Assembly (NCBI GenBank): GCA_964598225.1
Contig: CAZRBG010000029.1
Coordinates: forward strand, 1 to 64,000
Source of the DNA: SG8-4 sp964598225
GTDB taxonomy: Bacteria > Planctomycetota > Phycisphaerae > Sedimentisphaerales > Anaerobacaceae
Reading direction: 5' to 3'
DNA: 64,000 bases
Below, in pieces: positions 16,639 to 26,119 of the stretch. Each line of letters opens with the position of its first letter. Positions within the stretch are counted from its first letter, which is position 1. The position numbers and the translations under genes were made by a program. A model generated the notes under the pieces. The model did no database searches. It saw nothing but the letters and a program-made list of their open reading frames with translations, and was not told the origin of the DNA.

Positions 16639-18405
16639 TTATACCTGCTCTATCATTGTTTCTTTTGCGACCTCATCTATTGTAGTTACGCCGTCGTAGA
16701 TTGCTGTGAGGCCGTTTTCCCTCAGCAGTCTCATGCCGTTTTTGACGGCCGCTTCGCGTAAGACACCAGAAGAGCCTTGTTCCATGACAAGGTCTTTGAT
16801 CTCATCGTTAAAATCCATAATCTCAAACAGGCCAACCCGTCCCTTATAACCTGTGCCGTTACACCGGCTGCAGCCCTTGCCGTAATAGAACTCTTTGCCC
16901 TGAACGTCCTCGGGTGTGAGTTTCAGTTCCATCAATTGCTCCTCGGTGGGATCAAATCTTGCCTTGCACCTCGTACATATTCTTCTAACCAGCCGCTGGG
17001 CAATGATTCCCTCGATGGTGGCAGTAATAAGAAACGGTTCGACACCCAGATCCAGCAATCGGGCCACTGAACTCGGGGCGTCATTTGTGTGCAGCGTGGT
17101 AAACACCACATGGCCCGTGAGTGAGGCCTGAGCGGCTATTTCCGCTGTTTCAAGGTCACGAATCTCACCGACCAGGATAATGTCGGGGTCCTGGCGCAGA
17201 ATAGATCGCAGACATTTCGCAAATGTCAGGCCGATATCCGGCTTCATTTGTACCTGGATGAGTCCGTCAACGTCGTATTCCACCGGATCTTCAGTGGTGA
17301 TTATTTTTGTCTCGACGTCATTAAGCTCATTCAGCGCTGAGTAGAGAGTTGTTGTTTTGCCGCATCCGGTCGGGCCGGTGACGATAATGATGCCGTTGGG
17401 CTTGTGAATCAGCTTGCGGACCAGTTCGTGGTCCTCGGACGTAAGGCCAAGCTCTCCCAGATTAAAGCTTGCCTGGCTTCGATCGAGAACACGAAGCACA
17501 ACGCTCTCGCCGAACATTGTCGGCAGAACGCTGACACGTAAATCTATCGGATTTCCCTGAACTGCCAGCGATATTCGTCCGTCCTGCGGCAGGCGCCTTT
17601 CTGCGATATCCAGGTCGGCCATAACTTTTATACGCGAACTTAATGCCGCGGCGATATATTTGGGCGGCGGCACCATTTCGTAGAGTACGCCGTCGATACG
17701 ATATCGCATCTTGTATTCGTCCTCGAACGGCTCAAAATGGATATCGGACGCCTTGTCGCGGATTGCCTGGAGCAGCACTAAATTCAGGAGTTTCTTGACG
17801 GGGTTGGACTCCGACAATTCCTTCAGCTCGTCGAGGTCGATGCTGGCGTTTCTGCCCTCGAATTCTGCAAGAAAGGTGTCGCCCTGTATTTCATCAATAA
17901 GTTCATTTATATTATCATCCTGCTGGGTCTCGTAGTATTTCGTGAGGGCCTTTTCCAGAACTTCCGGATCGGTGATTTTGGCGTTTACTTTTATACCTGT
18001 GAGCGTGCTCAGGTCGTCTGTTGCGCGAAAATTCTCAGGATTATCCAGGGCTACACTTAATTCGTTTCTTTCCTTGTTGTATTCGATCGGTACGATTCGG
18101 TAGGTCTTCGCCATCTGGGCAGGTACTTTCTCTACCACGTCCGGGGGAACGTCAATTCCTTCCAGACTTACGTATCCCATCCCGCGTTGCGCAGCCAGGG
18201 CCATCTGTAGTTGTCCCTCATCGATCAGCCCTAATTCCAAGAAAATCTGGCCGATCTGCACTCCCTTGCGTTGAGCCTGTATTTTGAGGCACTCGTGAAT
18301 TTTCTCTCTGGTGAGTACGCCCATTTTCATGAGGATCCGACCGAGTGTCCTGCCCTTGAGTTGTTCTATGGGAGGCATCTTTTGGATTGTGTTTGTCTTT
18401 CCCAT
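16639..18405 (-). CDS. gspE: Type II secretion ATPase GspE
   Basis: A 588-residue hexameric assembly ATPase of the cytoplasmic face. N-terminal MshEN-like domain (LGRILMKMGVLTREKIHECL; IGQIFLELGLIDEGQLQMAL), then the catalytic core: SDIHFEPFEDEYKMRYRIDG, Walker A VTGPTGCGKTTTLY, Asp box TTEDPVEY, Walker B DPDIILVGEIRD, His box TGHVVFTTLHTNDA, and a C-terminal tetracysteine zinc site (CTRC ... CSRC). All catalytic residues are present. It heads the minus-strand operon; about 260 bases upstream are non-coding and should hold its promoter. Confidence 0.95.
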   Translation of the reverse strand: MGKTNTIQKMPPIEQLKGRTLGRILMKMGVLTREKIHECLKIQAQRKGVQIGQIFLELGLIDEGQLQMALAAQRGMGYVSLEGIDVPPDVVEKVPAQMAKTYRIVPIEYNKERNELSVALDNPENFRATDDLSTLTGIKVNAKITDPEVLEKALTKYYETQQDDNINELIDEIQGDTFLAEFEGRNASIDLDELKELSESNPVKKLLNLVLLQAIRDKASDIHFEPFEDEYKMRYRIDGVLYEMVPPPKYIAAALSSRIKVMADLDIAERRLPQDGRISLAVQGNPIDLRVSVLPTMFGESVVLRVLDRSQASFNLGELGLTSEDHELVRKLIHKPNGIIIVTGPTGCGKTTTLYSALNELNDVETKIITTEDPVEYDVDGLIQVQMKPDIGLTFAKCLRSILRQDPDIILVGEIRDLETAEIAAQASLTGHVVFTTLHTNDAPSSVARLLDLGVEPFLITATIEGIIAQRLVRRICTRCKARFDPTEEQLMELKLTPEDVQGKEFYYGKGCSRCNGTGYKGRVGLFEIMDFNDEIKDLVMEQGSSGVLREAAVKNGMRLLRENGLTAIYDGVTTIDEVAKETMIEQV

Positions 18406-18663
18406 CGAGCATTTCCTTTAACTAATTCAACTTCAAGCTTAAAGTATTATACGTCAATAAATCCTTTTTGGCAAATAAATTATCGTTTGGACACATGGTT
18501 TGTCATACCGCCGCAAATGCTTTATTTATCGGATGATTACGGCTTCAATTAGGTGAATATTACGAAAATAAGCAAAAAATATTTGGATGCCAATCAATAA
18601 CGCCGGCCTTACTTCTTGGTCTCCTCACGCCCGGCCTGGACGAGACTGCCGGAAATCACCGCC

Positions 18664-19302
18664 TCATCTCATTATCCAGCGTCTCCCCTTGAATATCAAA
18701 TTGGTACCTGACCGCAAAGCTGCATCGCCTTTCACCGCGTAGCTTAATTCGAGTGTTTTCCTGAGAAAGAGTTTAACTGGCTCACCAGCCGCGTTTTCTG
18801 CTATGGGATGAGGTACAATCGCAAGTTCATTACTAAGTCCGGTAATAAATATCTTGATACTATTTGCTTGGGGATCAAAGTCAGGCCAGATTACCGTTAT
18901 ATCTTTTGCATTATCTTCGCCTTCCAGTAGTCTGTTTCCGGATTTGTCCAAAGGTTCGAGAAACGGATATCTGGCCTTATGGCGCTCTTTTATCTGTTGA
19001 AAAACAAGAGGAGAGACGAATTTACCTGCCGGAATGATCTGGAAAGTGTCGGTCATCAGATCGCATTTAGGATAAAACTCGACCTCCCGGCCGGTGTTGT
19101 TGGTGAGCGTAAGAATGACATACCAATATCGAAGAGGCTTACCATCGGGGGTTTGTCCCACAATGATCTGTTGCGGGTGGGTGAACTCGACATTAACCGT
19201 CCATTGGTCCGATGCCGGTACGATCGCCGGTTTAGGTGCAGCCAAGGCACTGCATCCAAATAAAACCAAAATCCCGGCAACTCCAAAATTAAGTCTTTTC
19301 AT
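18664..19302 (-). CDS. Uncharacterised exported protein, possible lipoprotein
   Basis: A 212-residue protein starting at ATG 19302, which has AGGA about ten bases upstream; the longer frame to 19368 precedes the signal sequence. MKRLNFGVAGILVLFGCSAL looks like a lipoprotein signal (lipobox LFGC). The remaining part is beta-rich (YWYVILTLTNNTGREVEFYP, IFITGLSNELAIV) and recalls domains that compare ideal and actual quantities in planctomycete secreted proteins; no family assigned. Confidence 0.72.
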   Translation of the reverse strand: MKRLNFGVAGILVLFGCSALAAPKPAIVPASDQWTVNVEFTHPQQIIVGQTPDGKPLRYWYVILTLTNNTGREVEFYPKCDLMTDTFQIIPAGKFVSPLVFQQIKERHKARYPFLEPLDKSGNRLLEGEDNAKDITVIWPDFDPQANSIKIFITGLSNELAIVPHPIAENAAGEPVKLFLRKTLELSYAVKGDAALRSGTNLIFKGRRWIMR

Positions 19303-19548
19303 CGCGTTGTCCTCATAAGTAAATAATGCATACGTCCTCCCTTTCGCGAGGCAGAATGCCCTTTTCAATGCTTATTTTACACGAAATAAGCCTGAAATCC
19401 AAGAACATTTTGCAAATATAATTGGCTGAATTCAACTTCGCAGATCCAAGAATGAACATATTTCGATAAAGTGTTGCCTCGCGTGGCTAATTGAGTTAGT
19501 TTACGCGGACGGGTGAAGTGTGTCATTACTGTTGACCGGAAGATCAAG

Positions 19549-20925
19549 ATGATCGACGAGCAAAGAGAACTGCTGGAAAGTACCGAGCGCTTGCTGGAAT
19601 CCGAGGACCTGGAGGCCTTGCACGCGCTTGTGGCCGACAAGCGTAGCAGCGACATAGCCGAAGTGGTTGAGCTTGTCGATAACGAGCGAAGACGTGCCAT
19701 CTTCGATGTTATGGACAAATCAACCGCTGCAGAGGTCCTTGAGAAGGTCGATGAAGCCACACGCGCCGAGTTGTTCGATTTGCTCGGACGCGATGAGCTG
19801 AGCATTCTGGTTTGTGAACTCGACACTGACGACGCCGTAGACATCCTCTCCGAATTGCCCATAGAGAAAAGAGTCGCCCTTCTGGACAGATTGCCATTGG
19901 CCGAATCGGCTGAGATCCAGGACTTGATGCGCTACTCCGAGGATTCCGCAGGCGGGATCATGGATCCGAACGTTATCTGCGTGCGTGAGGAAGCTACCGT
20001 AGGCGAAGCGGTTAGCAAGATTCGTGCCGCAGAAATAGATGAAGATTTCTTTTCTGTATTTGTTATAGACCGAAATCGCCGTTTTCTGGGAGTGGCTCGC
20101 ATTAGATTTCTATTAACTCGGCCTGAAAATACGAAGGTGGCGGATCTTGTGGACTCGGACACAATCCACGTTTATGTTGACACCGACCAGGAAGAAGTCA
20201 GGAATATTTTCAGCAAGAACGATCTCATTGTGGTTCCGGTTTTAGACAGGAATAATAAACTTGTCGGGCGAATTACCGCAGACCGCGTCATTGAGGTAGC
20301 CGAAGAAGAAGCGGCAGAGGACTTCTACACGATGGCCGGAACCGATGCCGATGAGCTGGACAAGGTGTCGGTTTTTCACGCGGCTCGCGTGAGGATGACC
20401 TGGTTGCTTCCATGTCTGATCGGCACCGGCATTACAGCCCTGGTGCTGATGTTCTTTCGCGACATCGAGAAGCTGGCGCCAATATATACTGTTGCTGTGG
20501 TTTTCGTACCAATGATTGCCGCCATCAGCGGCAACGCCGGTTTGCAGACTTCGGCGATTGTGGTATCCGGATTGGCTACCGGCCACCTCGTCGCACTTAG
20601 ATTGAGTCAGGTTTTCGTACGAGAAGCGCGAATTGCCCTTCTTGTCGCATTGAGTTGCGGTATATTGGGCGGCGTTGCCTGTATTGTACTGACTCGTTCA
20701 AATGCCGCCCAGAGCGCAATAGAACCCTTCAGGCTGGTTTTTGCAGTAGGAGTGGCTATGTTCTGCTCGATAATGGTCTCGACCACACTTGGGCTGTTCC
20801 TGCCGTTCTTATTCCGCCGAATCGGGATAGATCCGGCCATAAGTTCCGGGCCGCTTGTTACAACAGCAAATGATTCGATAAGTGTGGCGATTTACATGGT
20901 GCTAACGTTGCTCTTGGCGGCATGA
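19549..20925 (+). CDS. mgtE: Magnesium transporter MgtE
   Basis: A 458-residue Mg2+ channel. I start at ATG 19549, which has GGAAG six bases upstream and gives MIDEQRELLESTERLLESED; a GTG at 19513 also opens the frame. N domain of superhelical repeats (DIAEVVELVDNERRRAIFDV, DELDTDDAVDILSELP-like) to about 125, SAGGIMDPNVICVREEATVG starts the paired CBS domains, then five hydrophobic segments with ISGNAGLQTSAIVVSGLATG, the MgtE pore signature, and TTANDSISVAIYMVL at the end. No M-box riboswitch was recognised upstream. Confidence 0.94.
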   Translation: MIDEQRELLESTERLLESEDLEALHALVADKRSSDIAEVVELVDNERRRAIFDVMDKSTAAEVLEKVDEATRAELFDLLGRDELSILVCELDTDDAVDILSELPIEKRVALLDRLPLAESAEIQDLMRYSEDSAGGIMDPNVICVREEATVGEAVSKIRAAEIDEDFFSVFVIDRNRRFLGVARIRFLLTRPENTKVADLVDSDTIHVYVDTDQEEVRNIFSKNDLIVVPVLDRNNKLVGRITADRVIEVAEEEAAEDFYTMAGTDADELDKVSVFHAARVRMTWLLPCLIGTGITALVLMFFRDIEKLAPIYTVAVVFVPMIAAISGNAGLQTSAIVVSGLATGHLVALRLSQVFVREARIALLVALSCGILGGVACIVLTRSNAAQSAIEPFRLVFAVGVAMFCSIMVSTTLGLFLPFLFRRIGIDPAISSGPLVTTANDSISVAIYMVLTLLLAA

Positions 20926-21002
20926 AACTATCGGGAACAGTTGTTTCTGCGACCCTGATCCACTACCTTGGGGCCAGAAGTCTTACATGTTTCCAGCGAC
21001 TG

Positions 21003-21476
21003 TCAACGCATTCGGCGAGTATTGTTGACATCTCGTCTTGCGTCTTTTCTCCTTCTCGGCTTACTTTCGTGAGAGATTTCTCTGATCCTCGTCTTTTTGC
21101 CTGTTCGTTTTTTCGGAGGCTGCCCGCCCGGCACTTTGTGTCCGAGCAGTTGCAGGGCGTTTCGACAGACCTGCCTTGTGGAATTATCACTGTGTTTTAG
21201 CCCCTGCTCAAGAACTTCCAGCGCCATCTTCTTCATCCTGCCTCGCATCTTCCTGAGACCGTAGGCCGATGCATTCTTGGCCGTAATCTGAAAGTTGCCA
21301 AATAAGACTCCCTTCAGGATTTCCAGGCCGTCCTCCTGCATCCAGGAAAGCTGATAGCCCGCCCGTCGCCTCGTCGAAGCATCCGAAGACTGAAGTTGCT
21401 CGCCCAGTTTGCGGAGGAGCCTTAATGACGCTTCGCGTTTCTCACGATCTGATAATTCTTCTTTTGTTGACTCCAT
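21003..21476 (-). CDS. Small HEAT-repeat-like protein
   Basis: A 157-residue basic protein. Helical repeats are visible: ASTRRRAGYQLSWMQEDGLE, ITAKNASAYGLRKMRGRMKK and NSTRQVCRNALQLLGHKVPG, similar to HEAT/PBS-lyase-like repeats, followed by a strongly basic tail (PPKKRTGKKTR, RRRKDARRD). The tail suggests nucleic-acid or membrane contact, an inference only. No signal peptide. The gene is convergent with mgtE and upstream of a divergent promoter region. Confidence 0.68.
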   Translation of the reverse strand: MESTKEELSDREKREASLRLLRKLGEQLQSSDASTRRRAGYQLSWMQEDGLEILKGVLFGNFQITAKNASAYGLRKMRGRMKKMALEVLEQGLKHSDNSTRQVCRNALQLLGHKVPGGQPPKKRTGKKTRIREISHESKPRRRKDARRDVNNTRRMR

Positions 21477-21804
21477 TATGACACCCTATCATATATCGGC
21501 AGGCGAATGTGCTTTGCTGAAGTCGATTTGAATATTTGACCAAACACCTACCCGAAAAGTGGACAAACATGGGACGGCCAAGTTTGCCTGTTTTAACACC
21601 GGCGCCGGATCAAAAGCTGTGTAATTTGTAATGAAAAAACAACAATGTCTACGTATCGAGGTTGACAAACCGTATTCGGAGCGTATAATTGGACTGTATA
21701 AAAGTAAGTATATCCAGACCTTATGTTAGGATGATCACTCTTCTATGCGGAGCCTTACAGTGGAGGCGTCGTGGTGAGAAGAGTTGTTTTATTAATCTTT
21801 TTGA
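21477..21804 (+). other. Intergenic region holding the promoter of the pilT operon
   Basis: A 328-base gap between the divergent HEAT-like gene and the pilT operon. The consensus promoter at 21662-21689 is the only feature I can support. The 115-base untranslated leader after it has no structure I could assign. A promoter for the minus-strand gene was not evident. Confidence 0.5.
21662..21689 (+). promoter_or_regulatory. Consensus sigma-70 promoter
   Basis: Perfect TTGACA (21662-21667) and TATAAT (21684-21689) separated by 16 bases, about 115 bases before the pilT start. It is the best promoter match in the window. Confidence 0.7.
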
Positions 21805-22956
21805 ATGGTCGATAATATGGACATGAGCAACCATCACCCTGACTTAAATGTGTCGACTGGCGACCATGAGCCTGAGTTGAACAAGTTCTTTAAGGCTGCC
21901 ATCAGAAACCGGGCAAGCGATCTGCACCTGAAAGTAGGCCAGCCGCTGAAACTGCGCCTTTTCGGCAAACTCAAGAACACTACCGGCGAGATAATGACGG
22001 CCGAGAGAATGGAAAAACTGGCCTTTGAAATACTCACGCCAGTTCAGAAAGAACATTTTCTCAAGCACGGAACACTGGACTTCGCCCACGAAATTGAAGG
22101 CGACCATCGTTTCCGAACCAATCTGTTCCGTCAGCGCGGCATGATTAGCCTGGCGGCTCGGTGCGTAAATACTGATATCCCGCCTTTTGAAGATTTGCAT
22201 TTGCCGAAGTCGTTGGAAGACATCTGCCAGAGCAAACAAGGATTGATTCTTGTGGTCGGCCCCACTGGTTGCGGCAAGACTACTACTATCGCTTCCATGA
22301 TAGACTATATCAATCGTACCGATTCCTGTCACATCGTGACGGTGGAAGACCCCATTGAGTATCTGTTCAAAGACCAAAAGGCAATAGTCTCCCAGAGAGA
22401 GATCGGCATAGACACAAAAGATTTTGATGAAGCCCTGACGTATTTGATGCGTCAGGACCCGGATGTTGTTTTTGTCGGTGAGATGCGCGACGCAAGAACG
22501 GTTTCAGCCGGAATGAGAGCGACAGAGACCGGACACCTTGTATTCGGGACGATGCACTCGGCCAACGCCGCACAGGCGGTTCACAGATTGCTTGATTTAT
22601 TCCCTCAGGACGAGCGAGACTTGATAAGGCAGGCTCTGGCAACTGCCATAAGAGCGATTGTCAGTCAGGTTTTGCTGCCCTGTCTAAAAGAAAGTATAGA
22701 CCGAGTGCCGGCGGTGGAGATTCTTATCGCAAACGCTTCGACGCGGAAACTCATAGCCGAAAACCGCGAATCCGATCTTCCCAGTGTAATACGAAGCTCG
22801 CAGGGCGAAGGAATGCAGGATCTGACGTACCATCTTTGCGACTTAATCGCCAACGGCATGGTCGATCCGAAAGATGCGTTCAGGTATGCACCAAATAAAG
22901 ATGAATTGAGAATGGCGATGAAAGGCATCAAGTCGACCGCCAGCGGCATTTTGTAA
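21805..22956 (+). CDS. pilT: PilT-family retraction ATPase
   Basis: A 383-residue ATPase of the type IV pilus retraction family. Motifs are intact: ASDLHLKVGQPLKLRL, Walker A VVGPTGCGKTTTIASM, Asp box TVEDPIEYLF, Walker B DPDVVFVGEMRD, His box TGHLVFGTMHSANAAQ, and the C-terminal AIRAIVSQVL near the PilT AIRNL-like motif. It is the first gene behind the promoter at 21662, 21 bases before the membrane-anchored GspE-like gene, which suggests the two work together. It could equally be a PilU- or PilT2-type paralogue, since a second pilT lies at 34.2 kb. Confidence 0.92.
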   Translation: MVDNMDMSNHHPDLNVSTGDHEPELNKFFKAAIRNRASDLHLKVGQPLKLRLFGKLKNTTGEIMTAERMEKLAFEILTPVQKEHFLKHGTLDFAHEIEGDHRFRTNLFRQRGMISLAARCVNTDIPPFEDLHLPKSLEDICQSKQGLILVVGPTGCGKTTTIASMIDYINRTDSCHIVTVEDPIEYLFKDQKAIVSQREIGIDTKDFDEALTYLMRQDPDVVFVGEMRDARTVSAGMRATETGHLVFGTMHSANAAQAVHRLLDLFPQDERDLIRQALATAIRAIVSQVLLPCLKESIDRVPAVEILIANASTRKLIAENRESDLPSVIRSSQGEGMQDLTYHLCDLIANGMVDPKDAFRYAPNKDELRMAMKGIKSTASGIL

Positions 22957-22977
22957 GATTTTTTGGAGTTTCATCCT

Positions 22978-24633
22978 ATGCAGGACCAATTATTGGGAGC
23001 CGTCGGATACGGTGGCTACATATCAATATTGAAATTGATCGGCTATCTGGCCCTGTACTTCGCCTGGCTTCCACTTATTGGCTGGGTCTACCACGACGCC
23101 AAGGTTCTGGAGGCGAAAGTTGTATTCTGGACGGGCCTCGTGTTGGGTGTCGGAGGCGTTGCAGCGATAATCTGGTTGCTCATACCTATCTATCTGGCGG
23201 GTATGCTGTTCTATATAATAGCAGCAGGAGGAGCAGCGCTGGCTTATGTCAAGCATCGTAACAGCAGGGTTCTGGATTACGATCGGGTCCTTACCATCGA
23301 CCATATCAAGAGTCTGATGGTCAGCAAAGAGAAGAAACTCGAGGAACTGAAGGGTTTCAGTTTCGTCACGGCTAACAAGAACGAAATACCTTTGCCGGAG
23401 CCCAGAACCGCTGATTTCTTCGGTTACAAGACAACCTATGATATTATCAATGACGCCATCTGGCGCCGGGCGAGCAGCGTGGCGTTCTCTCCGACAGGCG
23501 AGGATTACAAGGTCTCGTACTTCGTGGACGGCACATCGCTCAAGCAGCCCAGCCTGACTAAAGAACAGATGGGTTATTTCATTACTTTTATCAAAGAATT
23601 GGCAAGTCTGGACCCTGACGAGCATCGAAAACCGCAGAAGGGCAGGTTCAAGATTCGACAGGGAAAAGATGATATGCCCTGGGAGGTGACGACCGCAGGT
23701 TCGACAGCAGGCGAGCAGGTAAGGCTCAAGCATATCGAGCAGGAGACGATCTCCAAACTCGACGAGATCGGGCTTATGCCCGAGCAGTTGGAGCAGTTAA
23801 ATCAACTCCGTGAGGTGAAGCAGGGTGTAGTTATCATAAGCGGCCCTAAGCAGAGCGGAGTGACCACTACACTATATGCGCTGCTCCGAAATCATGATGC
23901 CTTTATAAACAGCGTCTACACGCTTGAGAGACAGCCATCCGGCGATCTGCCGAACATTACGCAAACCGTCTACACAATGAGCGATACCGGCACGACATCA
24001 TTCGGGGCCAAGCTTCAATCCGTCGTAAGAATGGGCCCGGATATCATGGGCGTCGCCGATTGCGAGGACGCCGAAACGGCCCGAGTAGCAAGTGCGGCGG
24101 CAAGAGACGGAAAACTAATGTATGTCACTCTTAAAGCCGACAGCGTCCTGCAGGCGTTGGGTAAATGGATGAAATATGTCGGCGATAAGAATCTTATCTC
24201 AGAGACTCTGCTGTGTGTAACCAACCAGCGCTTGCTAAGAAAGCTCTGCGAAGAGTGCAAACAGGGATACACGCCGGATAAAGAGTTGTTCAGGAAGTTT
24301 AACATCAAGGCTGATAAGACAAAAGTTCTGTATCGCGCCGGCAAAGTGCAGTACGACAAGCACGGCAAGCCCCAGACTTGCGATAACTGCCAGGGGACAG
24401 GCTTTTTTGGAAGAACGGGCATTTTTGAGATTGCCGTGATTAATGATGACCTGAGAAAGGCGATCAGAAAGTGCAAGACGTTGTCGGAGGTCAGCGCGCA
24501 TCTCAGACGAGCAAAAATGCTCTATCTTCAGGAGCAGGTGCTCAGAAAAGTAATTGCCGGGACATCATCGATAAATGAAATGATAAGGGTGCTTTCGGCT
24601 TCGAAACCGAAGAAGGCAAAGCAAGCAAAGTAG
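22978..24633 (+). CDS. Membrane-anchored, catalytically degenerate GspE/PilB-like protein
   Basis: A 551-residue protein. Start ATG 22978 with GGAG nine bases upstream; the longer TTG frame lacks support. N-terminal ~110 residues have two or three membrane helices (YLALYFAWLPLIGWVYHDAK, VFWTGLVLGVGGVAAIIWLL). The rest aligns by eye with the GspE core, ending with a tetracysteine site (CEEC ... CDNC) and GTGFFGRTGIFEIAVINDDL. The Walker A reads SGPKQSGVTTTLY, so the catalytic Lys is Val, and the Walker B region DIMGVADCEDAETA lacks the conserved Glu and basic residues. It is therefore expected not to hydrolyse ATP. It sits between an intact pilT and a CvpA-like gene; a scaffold or regulatory subunit is a possible role. 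Confidence 0.88.
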   Translation: MQDQLLGAVGYGGYISILKLIGYLALYFAWLPLIGWVYHDAKVLEAKVVFWTGLVLGVGGVAAIIWLLIPIYLAGMLFYIIAAGGAALAYVKHRNSRVLDYDRVLTIDHIKSLMVSKEKKLEELKGFSFVTANKNEIPLPEPRTADFFGYKTTYDIINDAIWRRASSVAFSPTGEDYKVSYFVDGTSLKQPSLTKEQMGYFITFIKELASLDPDEHRKPQKGRFKIRQGKDDMPWEVTTAGSTAGEQVRLKHIEQETISKLDEIGLMPEQLEQLNQLREVKQGVVIISGPKQSGVTTTLYALLRNHDAFINSVYTLERQPSGDLPNITQTVYTMSDTGTTSFGAKLQSVVRMGPDIMGVADCEDAETARVASAAARDGKLMYVTLKADSVLQALGKWMKYVGDKNLISETLLCVTNQRLLRKLCEECKQGYTPDKELFRKFNIKADKTKVLYRAGKVQYDKHGKPQTCDNCQGTGFFGRTGIFEIAVINDDLRKAIRKCKTLSEVSAHLRRAKMLYLQEQVLRKVIAGTSSINEMIRVLSASKPKKAKQAK

Positions 24634-24694
24634 TCTGAAAACGGATGAATTGCGAACAAGACCACGTATCCTCGGGAAGATCGGAGACATCGTA

Positions 24695-26017
24695 ATGGCC
24701 AGCTTAGTCGTATTGTTAATAGCTTTGGGTTGTGCGGCCCTGCAGTTTTTCAAGGGTACATTTGTAAAAGCTTTTGTGGCGATAATAATCGCTATTATCT
24801 CGGGCATAGCGTCCTTTGCATTTTTCGAGTCTGCGGCCAACATGATAATCAGCAGGGGGGACAGCGGCATGCTTCTGTCCATTGCGCCGTGGGCGCAGAC
24901 GCTCTGTTTCATGCTGATTTATATCGTGGTCTTCGCCCTTTTGCAGACCGGAACCGTTTACCTTCTGCACGAGAACATTGATTTCGGTGAGCTTCCTGAG
25001 TATATAGGCCGGGCTGTTTGCGGCCTGATTCTCGGTTTTATTATCTCCGGTTTTCTTCTCACGGCGCTTGCGATGGGGCCCTTGCCATTGAACTATCCTT
25101 ATCAGCGTTTCGATCCGAGAAGCGTGAACCCAGACGATCCCAAGGGGGTGCTGTTCAATGCCGACGGATTCGCAACGGGCCTTTTCAGCATAGTCAGCAA
25201 GGGCAGCCTTAGTGGCAAAAGGAGCTTCGCCGCCATCCATCCCAACTATCTTAATCAGCTCTTTTTCAATCGCCTCATAAAAACTGACAGTATCTCGATC
25301 ATAAGCAGCAAGTTTCCCGCGATCGATGTACCCAGGCAGGCTGCTGTCTGGGACGCTCCGAAAGACCTGTCAGACCAGGCAAACGCTCTGATCGGCGAGT
25401 TGCGGAGCGGCGGTCGAAGAATAAAGACTGCTGACGACAAGACCGTGTCCTTGCCTGTCTCAACTGACGTTGGTGATATCAAGATAATTCGAGTGGCGAT
25501 ACTAAGGAGGGCTTTGAGAGGAAATGCAAAGATAAACGGAGCAGCTTTCACGCTTGCTCAGTTGAGGCTGATATGCACGCGCAGGGGCGCCGGCCAGGAT
25601 CGCCTCGCAGGAGATGCCGTCAATGTCTACCCGATCGGCCATTTGAAATCTGCGAACCAGATACAGGTCGCCCAGGAGATAAGAATACAGAATCAGGGTT
25701 TCGACGGCAATGAGAGACCCATAGATTTCGTGTTCAATGTGCCGAACGGCTGTGAGCCCGTGCTGGTGGAATTCAAACTGAACAGCATCGTAGAGATATT
25801 GCCGACGGCTATCGTGACCGATCCCGCCAATATTCCGGCGCCGGCTACTTTTGATGCTTCCTCCAACAGCGGGGGAGGAAACAGAAGCAGACCAAACAGG
25901 AACCAGAGGCCACCCTCGTCGCAGCAACAACCATCGACCGAATCAACGCCGGATAACAGTTCCGGGCTCAGTGACACAAGCAGATCGATTGTGGGACCGG
26001 CTTTGGATGATAATTAA
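24695..26017 (+). CDS. CvpA-like membrane protein with long C-terminal domain
   Basis: A 440-residue protein. ATG 24695 has GGAG nine bases upstream (a TTG at 24650 is in frame but unsupported). Four hydrophobic segments in the first ~140 residues (LVVLLIALGCAALQFF, FVKAFVAIIIAIISGIASFA, FMLIYIVVFALLQTG, CGLILGFIISGFLLTAL) resemble a CvpA/colicin V production-type membrane domain. A soluble beta-rich domain of ~230 residues follows, then a Ser/Asn/Pro/Gln-rich tail. About 60 bases after the degenerate ATPase gene, so probably the same operon. The CvpA label is tentative. Confidence 0.72.
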   Translation: MASLVVLLIALGCAALQFFKGTFVKAFVAIIIAIISGIASFAFFESAANMIISRGDSGMLLSIAPWAQTLCFMLIYIVVFALLQTGTVYLLHENIDFGELPEYIGRAVCGLILGFIISGFLLTALAMGPLPLNYPYQRFDPRSVNPDDPKGVLFNADGFATGLFSIVSKGSLSGKRSFAAIHPNYLNQLFFNRLIKTDSISIISSKFPAIDVPRQAAVWDAPKDLSDQANALIGELRSGGRRIKTADDKTVSLPVSTDVGDIKIIRVAILRRALRGNAKINGAAFTLAQLRLICTRRGAGQDRLAGDAVNVYPIGHLKSANQIQVAQEIRIQNQGFDGNERPIDFVFNVPNGCEPVLVEFKLNSIVEILPTAIVTDPANIPAPATFDASSNSGGGNRSRPNRNQRPPSSQQQPSTESTPDNSSGLSDTSRSIVGPALDDN

Positions 26018-26119
26018 TTGGTGAGCCTGTTGCTCCGGGGCATTTGTAGCCTGACGAATAGCTTCACGCCGGCGAGATATTAAACGCCGGAGTGTTGTCG
26101 AAACCAGCAGTGGGAGTAA

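Noticed and set aside
19370..19548. Possible M-box or other Mg riboswitch upstream of mgtE
   Set aside because: No conserved core or convincing stems were found by eye; a TATAAT near 19417 is not paired with a good -35.
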